Shown here piece after piece: positions 15,343 through 22,844 of a stretch of 27,545 bases of DNA (its first letter is position 1; each line of letters opens with the position of its first letter). Under the pieces are notes generated by a model, which saw only the letters and a list, made by a program, of their open reading frames with translations, was not told the origin of the DNA and ran no database searches. The position numbers and the translations under genes are program-made. Origin of the DNA: CAG-791 sp002390025 (GTDB lineage: Bacteria; Bacillota; Clostridia; Lachnospirales; Lachnospiraceae). The stretch is taken from NCBI GenBank assembly GCA_946543465.1, contig CAMNLR010000110.1, positions 1 through 27,545 on the forward strand, written 5' to 3'.

Positions 15343-15390
15343 AAAAAACTGCAGCACGCCCTCCCCTTCTTCAGGCAGCGTACCGCAGTT
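15343..15390 (-). terminator. Intrinsic terminator of the lysR gene
   Basis: On the minus strand AACTGCGGTACGC (15378-15390) pairs with GCGTGCTGCAGTT (15347-15358 plus one A) over 13 bp with two G-U pairs, followed by six T. It separates the regulator transcript from the carrier promoter. Confidence 0.8.
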
Positions 15391-15416
15391 CATGCTTATC
15401 TGAAAATTAGTGTTTT

Positions 15417-15481
15417 TTCAATACAAGTGCTTTTAATACAAGCGCTTTTCGATGCAGGTGCTTTTTAATGCAGGTGCTTCT
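15417..15481. repeat. 16-bp tandem repeat abutting the lysR stop codon
   Basis: Four units of 15 to 17 bp follow each other: AATACAAGTGCTTTT, AATACAAGCGCTTTTCG, ATGCAGGTGCTTTTT and AATGCAGGTGCTTCTTC. The array begins one base after the stop codon of the regulator (read on the minus strand) and ends shortly before its terminator. Confidence 0.8.
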
Positions 15482-16360
15482 TCAGTCATCCCATAGATGA
15501 TAATTTTTAATAAATTGTATAAATTTCAGTGTGCGCTCAGGAATAAATACCCCTTTTTTCCAGATAATTCCAAACTTGCTGGTGATCTCCGGATGAATCG
15601 GGAGCTGTACAAAATCCCTGGGGTTCACCGCCAGCGAAGCATAGAGAAATGCGCCACAGTCACCGCCGCGCAGGAAATTCAGGATCGTATAGAGCTGACT
15701 GGTATAGGCCAGAACATCCGGCGTGATCCCCATGGAATCATAGCGGCTGCGCACTGTCTCGTTCTGCACGGAATCTGTGTTGAAGAGGATAACTTTCTCA
15801 TCCCTGAGCATGTCGAAAGTAACTTCCTTCTCCTCCGCATACCGGTGATTTCTGCCGACACAGTAGACGTAGGAGTCCTCCATCAGAACATGTGCGTTGA
15901 ACTGATCGATATTATAGAAGTCCATGTTGACCAGGGCCAGATCCAGACTCTCCTCCTGCACCAGTTTGCAGGCCTTGACGGAGCCGTATTCCAGAAGCTG
16001 TACAGGCAGGCCGGTTTTCTCCTGAAAGCGATCGGACAGGGCAGGAAAAAAGATCGTACTGATCATGGGCGGGATCCCGATGCGAATCGGAGTCTCCCGC
16101 TCTCCCAGGGAAGAAAATTCTGTCACCATGGCGCGGGTCTCCTTGAGCACAGCTTCCGCCCGCCTGTAAAAAGCCTCCCCTTCCTGGGTTATGGAAATCC
16201 GATTCTTTTCATGGTGAAAAAGGCGGAGTTTCAATTCCTTTTCCAGTTCCCGGATCGCAACCGAGATCGTCGGCTGCGTCACATACAGTTCCTCTGCGGC
16301 CCTCGTGATGCTGTGGTAGCGGCAGACCGCACAGAAATACTCCAGCTGAATCAGTTTCAC
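15482..16360 (-). CDS. LysR-family transcriptional regulator of the tartrate cluster
   Basis: The 292-residue protein has the N-terminal winged helix-turn-helix of LysR regulators (LEYFCAVCRYHSITRAAEEL, YVTQPTISVAIRELEKEL) and a periplasmic-binding-like effector domain from about residue 90. The start is a GTG at 16360 with GGGAGG upstream; the longer frame runs into a palindromic repeat and is not believable. It is codirectional with the tartrate genes and separated from them by a terminator. A LysR-type palindrome at 15248-15268 is its likely target. E. coli TtdR, also a LysR protein, activates ttdAB-ttdT, so the assignment is consistent, with tartrate or a related acid as probable effector. 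Confidence 0.9.
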   Translation of the reverse strand: MKLIQLEYFCAVCRYHSITRAAEELYVTQPTISVAIRELEKELKLRLFHHEKNRISITQEGEAFYRRAEAVLKETRAMVTEFSSLGERETPIRIGIPPMISTIFFPALSDRFQEKTGLPVQLLEYGSVKACKLVQEESLDLALVNMDFYNIDQFNAHVLMEDSYVYCVGRNHRYAEEKEVTFDMLRDEKVILFNTDSVQNETVRSRYDSMGITPDVLAYTSQLYTILNFLRGGDCGAFLYASLAVNPRDFVQLPIHPEITSKFGIIWKKGVFIPERTLKFIQFIKNYHLWDD

Positions 16361-16383
16361 GTTTATTCCTCCCTTTCCGAATA

Positions 16384-16446
16384 TGGAGGAGACAGGAGAC
16401 GGTTCTATGTCTCCGTCAGTCTGTGAAGGAGACACAGAACCGTCCC
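16384..16446. repeat. GGGGACGGTTC palindrome, imperfect
   Basis: GGAGACAGGAGACGGTTCTA and a reverse arm with GGAGACACAGAACCGTCCCC form an imperfect inverted repeat of the GGAGACAG subtype. It fills nearly the whole gap between the acetyltransferase stop and the GTG start of the LysR gene. Confidence 0.8.
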
Positions 16447-16458
16447 CTTCCCTTTTTC

Positions 16459-17016
16459 TCACTCTGTTTTACGGATCACTCTGCAGGGGTTTCCCACCGC
16501 CACACTGTGATCCGGGATATCCTTTGTCACGACGCTCCCGCCTCCGATTACGACATCATTACCGATGGTCACGCCGGGCATGACCTGCACGCCGGCACCG
16601 ATCCAGACGTTGTCGCCAACGGTAATGGGATAGGCATATTCCAGTCCTTTATTGCGGCGCTCATAGTCGATCGGATGTCCCGCCGTGTGAAAGCCGCAGG
16701 AAGGGGCAATGAAGACATTGTCTCCGAAAGTGACTCCGCCCCCGTCCAGGATGACCAGTCCGTGGTTGGCATAGAAGTTCTCACCGACCTTGATATTCCA
16801 GCCGTAATCACACCAGAAATCCGGCTCTATGTAAACGGCCTTTCCGGTCTTTCCCAAGATTTCCTTGATCACTTTCTCCCGCGCCTCAAAGTCATTGATG
16901 GGGAGGTTGTTGTATTTCTGGCAGAGAACCTTGCATCTGGTTCTGTCCGCAATCAGGCTCTCATCATAGTTTGCATCATACAGCTCCCCGCGGAGCATTT
17001 TTTCCTTTTCTGTCAT
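16459..17016 (-). CDS. Maltose/galactoside O-acetyltransferase family protein
   Basis: The 185-residue protein belongs to the left-handed beta-helix acetyltransferases (LacA/Maa type), which transfer acetyl from acetyl-CoA to sugars. The N-terminal MLRGELYDANYDESL segment is the family's helical cap, followed by hexapeptide repeats (VGENFYANHGLVILDG, VTFGDNVFIAPSC, ITVGDNVWIGAGVQVMPGVTIG, VIGGGSVVTKDIP). The catalytic His is in GFHTAGHP. The length is normal. I chose the ATG at 17016 with AAGGAGA upstream; a longer frame passes through repeat DNA. It lies 98 bp upstream of the lysR gene on the same strand, which does not prove a link with tartrate use. The sugar substrate is unknown. Confidence 0.92.
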   Translation of the reverse strand: MTEKEKMLRGELYDANYDESLIADRTRCKVLCQKYNNLPINDFEAREKVIKEILGKTGKAVYIEPDFWCDYGWNIKVGENFYANHGLVILDGGGVTFGDNVFIAPSCGFHTAGHPIDYERRNKGLEYAYPITVGDNVWIGAGVQVMPGVTIGNDVVIGGGSVVTKDIPDHSVAVGNPCRVIRKTE

Positions 17017-17047
17017 TTTCTCTTTATCTCCTTCGCTGAGGGTGAGT

Positions 17048-17100
17048 CGTTGGGGACGGTTTGGGACACTGGGGACGGTTCTGACTGTCCCAGTCACCCC
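17048..17100. repeat. Degenerate GGGGACGGTT copies
   Basis: GTTGGGGACGGTTTGGGACA and CTGGGGACGGTTCTGACTGT are two directly repeated half copies, with CTGTCCCAGT as remnant of the reverse arm. They lie between the large helicase stop and the acetyltransferase start. Confidence 0.65.
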
Positions 17101-17126
17101 CTGATCCAGGTCCCCCGGCCTGGCTA

Positions 17127-20100
17127 TTAATAGGGGTTCCAGCAGCGGTCGCAAATTCCGTATGGGTGGTTCCAGGGCAGCATCCTGCCGCAGGATTTGC
17201 ATCGCTTCTCCTTGAATCCCTGCCGTTCCAGAACTTTCATGATCCGCTCCGAGCATTCCCTCTTTCTGTCCATAATATAGTCCAGTGTGCTCTCCTGGGG
17301 CTGGAACTTGCGGGCCAGAGCAAAATAGAGATCCAGCACGTGGTGCTGCTGTTCCAGTACGTCGATGGAATCGGCAGAGGCAGGACTTTTCAATGTAATT
17401 GCAGCAACCCGGTCATAGATGCTGTAGGGCTCTCCTCTGACTTCCAGTTTGAAAATATCATACCAGATATTCAACAGTTCATTGTTGTCGTCTTCAAAAG
17501 GAACGGTCAGAAAGTCGTAGGCCAGGCGTTTGGGTGCCTGCAGGCTGTCTGTCATTTCCGCCAGGCGGAGGATCTGCTCTACGGACTCTTTCTGCCAGCC
17601 CTCTGCCGGTATGACCTGTTCCCATTTCCTGATCAGGTCTAGGATGGGGGCATCTACAGTCAGAAGGGTTTCGGGAAAGTCGATCACGGCCTGCTCGATG
17701 GGAGGAAGGGTCCTGTTGACGGCCTTCTTTACCTTCATATCACCGTTGGCACTGGCGCAGTAGCCGACATCATAGATGCCGTATCTTCCCGCCCTGCCGA
17801 TGATCTGGGCAATCTCGCTGTAGTGGAGGGGACGCCTGTGGAAGCCGTCATATTTGACCGTCTCCATGAGGACTACGCGGCGGATGGGCAGGTTCATGCC
17901 CATGCCGATGGCGTCCGTGGCGACCACTACATCGGTCTTTTTTTCAGCAAACAGCTCCGCCTGTTTATGGCGGACGTCATAGGGAAGGGCACCGTAAATG
18001 ATGCTGCACTTGATCTTTTTTCTGCGCAGCTGGGCGGCAACGGCGTGAACATTACGCCTGGAAAAAACGATCAGGGCGTCACCCGCTCTAACATCCTCCG
18101 GAAAGGAGACGGTTTTTTCCTCATAGACCAGGGGCGTCATTCTCCTGTGGCGCACGATTCTGTACTCGTCTCCGCAGTCCCTGATGATCTGAATCAGCCG
18201 CTCTTCCGCCTCCGGGGCGGCGCAGACATGGACCGTCTCCGCGCAGACGCCCATGATGGCCGCGGTCCAGGCGCCGCCGCGGGCTCTGTCCGCAATCATC
18301 TGCGCCTCATCGATGACAGCCACATCATAATAGGTCTTGAAGCTGAGCATCTCTATGGTGGAGGACTGGTGCCGGGCGCCCTCGATCAGATACTGCTCCT
18401 CTCCGGTCACCAGGGAACATGGGCATTCGGCCCGGTTCAGCCGCTCGTACTGCTCATAGGCCAAAAGGCGCAGCGGAGCCAGGTAGATTCCGGTCTCCGC
18501 TCCCATGAGTTCCTGAATGGCATCGTGGGTCTTACCGGAATTGGTCGGCCCTATATGCAGAACAAACTTCCTGTGCATCAATCTGGCCGCGGGATAGAGG
18601 TCGACGTAATTGTCGGGGATCTCTGTCAGCACCAGGTCGAAAAGCTGCCGGTCTCTTCTCTGGGCCTCCTCCTTCTCCCGCCTTTTCTGCTCTCTGCGCT
18701 CCCGGAAGGCGTCAGCCCCGTTTTTAGGCAGTTCTTTTCCCTTTCCGGAGGCTGCATTCAGAAGGAGCCTGAGAATCTTCCGGTTATTTCTGTTCCCCTT
18801 CTCTTTAAAAAAGGCACCCAGATAAAGGGCGGCAGGCTCTCCCATCCGCTCCACGCAGTCCAGGACCAGTGCCGGATCGGTCAGGAAGAGACCGGGCTTT
18901 TCCACGATGGCCTTTAAAAGCTTCTGCCTCTCCCCTGCGGAGAGCATGGGGATATCCTCCCGGACAGCCTTTAAAACCAGGTGGTATTCCTGTTCCGTGA
19001 CAGGATTCTTTTTGGGAGCAGGAGTGCTCTGCAGACCTTCAAGCAGCTTTCCCCTGGCCGTCACATGGAGCACGTAGTAATCCTGATACTCTCCGTGTAC
19101 ACGGTACTCGCGCAGGATTCCGAACCGGGTCAGCATATCTATGATCTCAGCCAGTTCCGCCTTGGCGATCAGGTTGTACTTTCCTGCATATTCCCCGATC
19201 ACATAGTCGTCCGAGATGTTGACTCCGCGCAGGAGGTTGACCAGCTGGGCTCTGGTCAGCCGATTGCCGTTCTCTTCAATCGTTGTTATGGCCGCCTGAG
19301 CTATATAGGTGCCGTAATAAGGGCAGGTTTTTAAGAGCTTTTTCTCTTCCTTCTCCCTCTGGTCAGCTCTCTTCCGGGCGTTCCTGTGAGCGGCCAGAAC
19401 GATCCTCTTAAAGGCTTTTTCGATGGCAACTGTCTCTGTTTCAGAGCCGAGCGCAAAGGGAAATGTGATTTTAAAGGAGCCCGGCTTTCCCGCATAGGAA
19501 ACGGCCGCGGGAATCTGTTTTTCCTCCAGATAAGCACGGATCTCTTCCAGCTTTCCGACTTCTTTCATGGCACTGGAAAAGTGTTTATACAGGGAGTTTG
19601 CTCTTGACAGGGAAAATGTGATCTCCCCCATAAGGGGGTCGCACACCGCTTTCAAATGGGGGGCATTCCATTCCGCTTCCAGTGTATTCGCGGTAAACGT
19701 TGTACGCATGCCGGAGAGTTTCTCTTTTCCGGCCAGAAAACGAAGTATCTCCATACTGCGGGCACCCAAAATCTCCCTGCCGCCCTCAGAATAAAGCGCC
19801 TCTAGCATATCCCCGGAAAAAGGGTGCTCCTGCCGCCAGGTCTGCAGCACTGTATTCGCCTCTTCCCGGATCTTTTGGGAAAATGCAGGATTCACCCGCG
19901 GGCTTACTCCATTTACGTTCCCATAGATCACTTTCCTCTTTCGTTTCCATTTTGCCGCACTGTCAATCCCGCTCAGGTCGATAGTGAGCGTGCCAAAGGA
20001 AACGTACTCTCCTGCCGGGAGGATCGTCACGATCAGACTCCTGCCGCTTTTGCTCTCACTGACCTGGATATCCCTGATCAAATCACGGTACTTCATCTTG

Positions 20101-20261
20101 TCCCTCTTACTTCTCAGGGACTGTTCCAGATCGGCCGCCGGGTTGGAAGCTATGGGGAGGTTCTCTGTTTTCTTTTCAGAGGTTTTGTTCTCTTTTGATG
20201 TTTTATTCTCTTTCGGGCTCTTATCGACGATCTTATTCGCTTTGTTCTTCTTTTTCTTCAT
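17127..20261 (-). CDS. Suv3-like DExH RNA helicase with C-terminal zinc-ribbon
   Basis: This 1044-residue protein has a Suv3-type helicase core from about residue 565: GPTNSGKT (571-578), APLRLLAYE, VTGEE, DEAQ (651-654), YGALPYDVRHKQAELF, VVVATDAIGMGMNLP and QIIGRAGRYG near residue 820. Suv3 is the helicase of the mitochondrial RNA degradosome, and bacterial relatives are little studied. A C-terminal CKSCGRMLPWNHPYGICDRC element probably binds zinc. The first 560 residues have no domain I recognise except a Lys-rich start with an imperfect internal repeat (KENKTS twice, DNA 20182-20217). The ATG at 20261 has no good ribosome binding site, so the exact start is uncertain. It lies 144 bp downstream of the Uma2 fusion gene on the same strand. 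Confidence 0.85.
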   Translation of the reverse strand: MKKKKNKANKIVDKSPKENKTSKENKTSEKKTENLPIASNPAADLEQSLRSKRDKMKYRDLIRDIQVSESKSGRSLIVTILPAGEYVSFGTLTIDLSGIDSAAKWKRKRKVIYGNVNGVSPRVNPAFSQKIREEANTVLQTWRQEHPFSGDMLEALYSEGGREILGARSMEILRFLAGKEKLSGMRTTFTANTLEAEWNAPHLKAVCDPLMGEITFSLSRANSLYKHFSSAMKEVGKLEEIRAYLEEKQIPAAVSYAGKPGSFKITFPFALGSETETVAIEKAFKRIVLAAHRNARKRADQREKEEKKLLKTCPYYGTYIAQAAITTIEENGNRLTRAQLVNLLRGVNISDDYVIGEYAGKYNLIAKAELAEIIDMLTRFGILREYRVHGEYQDYYVLHVTARGKLLEGLQSTPAPKKNPVTEQEYHLVLKAVREDIPMLSAGERQKLLKAIVEKPGLFLTDPALVLDCVERMGEPAALYLGAFFKEKGNRNNRKILRLLLNAASGKGKELPKNGADAFRERREQKRREKEEAQRRDRQLFDLVLTEIPDNYVDLYPAARLMHRKFVLHIGPTNSGKTHDAIQELMGAETGIYLAPLRLLAYEQYERLNRAECPCSLVTGEEQYLIEGARHQSSTIEMLSFKTYYDVAVIDEAQMIADRARGGAWTAAIMGVCAETVHVCAAPEAEERLIQIIRDCGDEYRIVRHRRMTPLVYEEKTVSFPEDVRAGDALIVFSRRNVHAVAAQLRRKKIKCSIIYGALPYDVRHKQAELFAEKKTDVVVATDAIGMGMNLPIRRVVLMETVKYDGFHRRPLHYSEIAQIIGRAGRYGIYDVGYCASANGDMKVKKAVNRTLPPIEQAVIDFPETLLTVDAPILDLIRKWEQVIPAEGWQKESVEQILRLAEMTDSLQAPKRLAYDFLTVPFEDDNNELLNIWYDIFKLEVRGEPYSIYDRVAAITLKSPASADSIDVLEQQHHVLDLYFALARKFQPQESTLDYIMDRKRECSERIMKVLERQGFKEKRCKSCGRMLPWNHPYGICDRCWNPY

Positions 20262-20405
20262 AGTATGAAAAACGGGCGTCTCTACTGCTCAGGCACAGGT
20301 CTCCCGGTTCTACCACGGGTTTCCAGATTGCCCGCATGAACAGCTTGCGCGGTCTGCCTTTTATTTGTAAGCCTATATCTGTCTGTATCTGTTTTTCGTT
20401 CCGGA

Positions 20406-21449
20406 TTACATTCCCACCTTCTCCAATGCCGTCTGAATGCCGGAAAAATCAACAGCGCAGGATCCGCCGCTGATGCCGACAGGGACGGTTTCCTCAAATG
20501 TGTGGATGGAATTCACGGTGCCGTCAGGATCTTTGCTGTAGTCGTAAACACTCACCTGCCTGTTCTCCGGATCCACAATCCAGTATTCCTGTACCCCGGC
20601 AGCATGATACTTATAGGCCTTCAGCAGCAGATCCCTGCTCCTGGTCGAGGGCGATAGAATTTCTATGACAAAAGGGGGTGCACCCTTGGTGTAGCCGTCC
20701 TGCCCGATCATCGTGTAATCGCAGATGACGTAAATGTCCGGCTGAAAGATGTTTTTATTGTCCCCTGTGAGCCAGACGTCAGAAGGCGCAACGAATACCA
20801 TACAATCCCTGCCGCACTTGCTGATCTGGTTGAAAAGCTGATTTGAAAGGTTCATCAGGACAATCTGATGGTCTGCTTTTGGCGAAGCCATATCATAGAG
20901 CACGCCGTCGATCAGCTCCGTACGGACATCTCCGGGAAGGGATTCCCTGTCTTGTGCCGTATATTCCCCCTGCTGTTTCCAGGGCAGCAGGGGATAGCTG
21001 TTCCCGATTTTCCTGCCTGTATTGCACCTGTCCTTGTCTATACTACTATATTCATCTTCCGGGGTATGCGCCTCCCCATAAACAGGCTGCGGCTCACCGG
21101 CAAGAATACTTCTGTAAGGGGCAAAACCGGACGTTGGACTGTCATATGAGCCATAAGATACGCCGCTCTCGCCTTGTAAGGAAGACTTTGGAAATTCCGT
21201 TCCTGCAGACCCTTTCTCCCCGGATGCACCTGCTGCAGGAGAGGAGGTTGACTTCCCGGGATAACTCCGTTTTTCCGGATCTGGAAGCAGGACTTTCTCC
21301 AGCGCCAGAATCGTCTCATACCTGGGAGATTTCGTCGAACCGGACAGGACCTTCTGCACCGTGGGAAGGGGAAGACCTGCACGCCTTGCGATCTCCGCAT
21401 ATGTGATTCCCGTTTTCTTTTTTATATCCTGCATTTCCTGTATGGTCAT
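20406..21449 (-). CDS. XRE helix-turn-helix fused to Uma2-family nuclease-like domain
   Basis: The 347-residue protein starts with a helix-turn-helix (MQDIKKKTGITYAEIARRAG, LPLPTVQKVLSG). A low-complexity Ser/Gly-rich linker of about 90 residues follows, then an Uma2 (DUF820) domain. In the latter, RTELIDGVLYDM, FQPDIYVICD, PPFVIEILSPSTRSRDLLLK and VQEYWIVDP contain the residues expected for a PD-(D/E)XK fold. Uma2 proteins are widespread but their substrates are not established. I chose the ATG at 21449 with AAGGAG seven bases upstream; an ATG seven codons earlier is less well placed. An operator-like palindrome overlaps its -10 box, which suggests that the protein controls its own synthesis. 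Confidence 0.85.
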   Translation of the reverse strand: MTIQEMQDIKKKTGITYAEIARRAGLPLPTVQKVLSGSTKSPRYETILALEKVLLPDPEKRSYPGKSTSSPAAGASGEKGSAGTEFPKSSLQGESGVSYGSYDSPTSGFAPYRSILAGEPQPVYGEAHTPEDEYSSIDKDRCNTGRKIGNSYPLLPWKQQGEYTAQDRESLPGDVRTELIDGVLYDMASPKADHQIVLMNLSNQLFNQISKCGRDCMVFVAPSDVWLTGDNKNIFQPDIYVICDYTMIGQDGYTKGAPPFVIEILSPSTRSRDLLLKAYKYHAAGVQEYWIVDPENRQVSVYDYSKDPDGTVNSIHTFEETVPVGISGGSCAVDFSGIQTALEKVGM

Positions 21450-21523
21450 TCCAGACTCCTTCGCACGCAAGAGTTTGATAGTTTCTCTTTTGTGATAGCA
21501 TAATTTCTTTTTATAAATTTCTT

Positions 21524-21562
21524 ATATGATATTTTTATATCATATATTATCATTTCTGTCAA
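21524..21562 (-). promoter_or_regulatory. Promoter with palindromic operator of the XRE-Uma2 gene
   Basis: On the minus strand TTGACA (21557-21562), 17 bp and TATAAA (21534-21539) make a near-consensus promoter. ATATGATAT (21524-21532) and ATATCATAT (21537-21545) form a perfect 9-bp inverted repeat with a 4-bp centre that covers the -10 box, fitting repression by a dimeric helix-turn-helix protein. Confidence 0.8.
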
Positions 21563-21624
21563 GAATGATCCCTTGCGAGTTTAACAGAATGGTAACCTGA
21601 AATCATTACAGGGGCCGTATTATC

Positions 21625-21655
21625 AAAAATAGGCCAGACTTTAAAAAGCCTGACC
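21625..21655 (-). terminator. Terminator of the XRE/membrane protein operon
   Basis: On the minus strand GGTCAGGC (21648-21655) pairs with GTCTGGCC (21632-21639) over 8 bp including two G-U pairs, followed by TATTTTT. It lies about 125 bp beyond the membrane protein stop. In the remaining 21563-21778 I see no gene. Confidence 0.6.
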
Positions 21656-21778
21656 CAATCTGTAATGCAACACATATTATTAGCCTCAGCGCACCTCCAG
21701 GAGTGCTTTCCTTCGTGGACATACCTACAAAGCAAGTGTGCCGCCTCCCCCGAAGCTGCCGCTTAAACAGGCATCGTT

Positions 21779-22183
21779 TTAATATTTCCTGCTGAGGACC
21801 ATATAGGAAATCCAGTACACAAGCAGAATCAGGCACATGGACATATAGAGCACCCTCTGAATGGTCGTATAGCCAAGGATAAAGGCCGCAACAGATCCCG
21901 CTGCTTCGAGCAGAACCACGATGTAGCCGGCCCAGGACCAGCTCTTCATGCGGATGAAGCGGTTGCGCTCATCATTTTCCTCTGTTTTTATCCTCTCTCT
22001 GTAAACAGGGTCCTTTCTGTATCTCAGATTTCGTGCAAGCTGGAGAGCTCCCACTGCAATGAGCGCTCCTCCGAACCCCGAAAACATAGAAGAATCCAAT
22101 ACCTCCGCTGCAGAAAGCACCAGCAGCGCCAGGCCGGCCATGATCCAGAAAATACTCAGTATCAACCTCCTGTTCTCATTCAT
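21779..22183 (-). CDS. Small integral membrane protein, partner of an XRE regulator
   Basis: The 134-residue protein has four hydrophobic segments (around residues 7-25, 32-48, 83-103 and 108-130). A charged cytoplasmic loop in the middle contains RYRKDPVYRERIKTEENDERN. That loop type is common in the small membrane proteins paired with YozG-like regulators in Firmicutes; the DUF2178 family is a possible match but I am not sure. Its start overlaps the regulator stop by four bases (ATGA), so both are translated from one mRNA. Function is unknown; related pairs are thought to respond to envelope or antimicrobial stress. Confidence 0.75.
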   Translation of the reverse strand: MNENRRLILSIFWIMAGLALLVLSAAEVLDSSMFSGFGGALIAVGALQLARNLRYRKDPVYRERIKTEENDERNRFIRMKSWSWAGYIVVLLEAAGSVAAFILGYTTIQRVLYMSMCLILLVYWISYMVLSRKY

Positions 22184-22383
22184 GATTTGTCCTCCTCAAA
22201 GATAAAAACTTCTTCGATCGTCATCTCAAAATACTGCGCGATTTTGTGCGCCAGCATAATGGAAGGATTGTAACGTCCGTTTTCCAGGGAACTGATCGTC
22301 TGCCTTGAGACTCCCATCAGCCTGGCCAGCTCCTCCTGGCGGATCCCCCGCGAATTCCGTATTTCCTCAATCCGGTTTTTCAT
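22180..22383 (-). CDS. Small XRE-family regulator (YozG-like)
   Basis: The 67-residue protein is a single Cro/C1-type helix-turn-helix domain: IEEIRNSRGIRQEELARLMG, VSRQTISSLENGRYNPS, LAHKIAQYFEMTIEEVF. Full length for its family. AAAGGTGATG precedes the ATG, and it overlaps the membrane protein gene by four bases. Palindromes containing GTAAAG lie on both sides of its promoter, so autoregulation is likely. Confidence 0.92.
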   Translation of the reverse strand: MKNRIEEIRNSRGIRQEELARLMGVSRQTISSLENGRYNPSIMLAHKIAQYFEMTIEEVFIFEEDKS

Positions 22384-22440
22384 CGCATCACCTTTCTCAC
22401 GTAAAGATCATTCTGCCGGCTCTGTCGGAGAGTTCTATAC

Positions 22441-22503
22441 GTAAAGCTTACTTTACATAATAACGATAGCACCGACTGCGGTCTATGTCAAGCTAGCTTT
22501 ACA
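22441..22503 (-). promoter_or_regulatory. Promoter and operators of the XRE/membrane protein operon
   Basis: On the minus strand TTGACA (22486-22491), 17 bp and TATCGT (22463-22468) form the promoter. GTAAAG-N4-CTTTAC (22441-22456) lies just after the start site, and AAGCTAGCTT with an adjacent GTAAAG half site (up to 22503) overlaps the upstream side of the -35 box. A third GTAAAG half site occurs near 22400. Confidence 0.7.
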
Positions 22504-22565
22504 TTCTTTTATAAAATCTTCATTGATCGGGAAAGTGAAGTGACATTCAGGCTCAATGTGCCGGA

Positions 22566-22731
22566 GGTCACCACTGCAAGCGAAGAAGCTTAGCGACCAG
22601 TGGTCATCTTGAGAAAAAGGTCACTCTTTACAGGAAATCGGGAAGCGACAAGGAGGCGCAAAATGTAAAAGATCACCACTGCAGGTAAAGAAGCTTAGCG
22701 ACCAGAGCGCATTGCGAGAAAAAGATCACCC
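22566..22731. repeat. Two direct copies of a 61-nt element
   Basis: Copies at 22566-22626 and 22671-22731 are about 80% identical with a 105-bp period. The most conserved part is AAGAAGCTTAGCGACCAG in the middle and GAGAAAAAG near the end; both copies start and end with a GRTCACY motif. Copy 1 has an ACCACTG/CAGTGGT inverted repeat that copy 2 has lost. There is no gene between 22504 and 22844. The element precedes the ferredoxin-type gene and may be a dispersed repeat or a tandem binding site. Confidence 0.7.
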
Positions 22732-22844
22732 ATGCCGGGACGGTAGGAGGAGACTCCGGTGTTAGAAAACATCCTTTAAGACCGGTGTATATGATATGAT
22801 GATATGGTATAAGAACTCAATTCGGTAATAATGGAGATGATGAT

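Noticed and set aside
16361..16462. ATG-started extension of the LysR regulator
   Set aside because: It also translates repeat DNA, while the GTG at 16360 has GGGAGG upstream and gives the standard LysR N terminus.
17017..17256. 80-residue extension of the acetyltransferase
   Set aside because: It overlaps the end of the helicase gene and repeat DNA; the ATG at 17016 has a ribosome binding site and starts the known domain.
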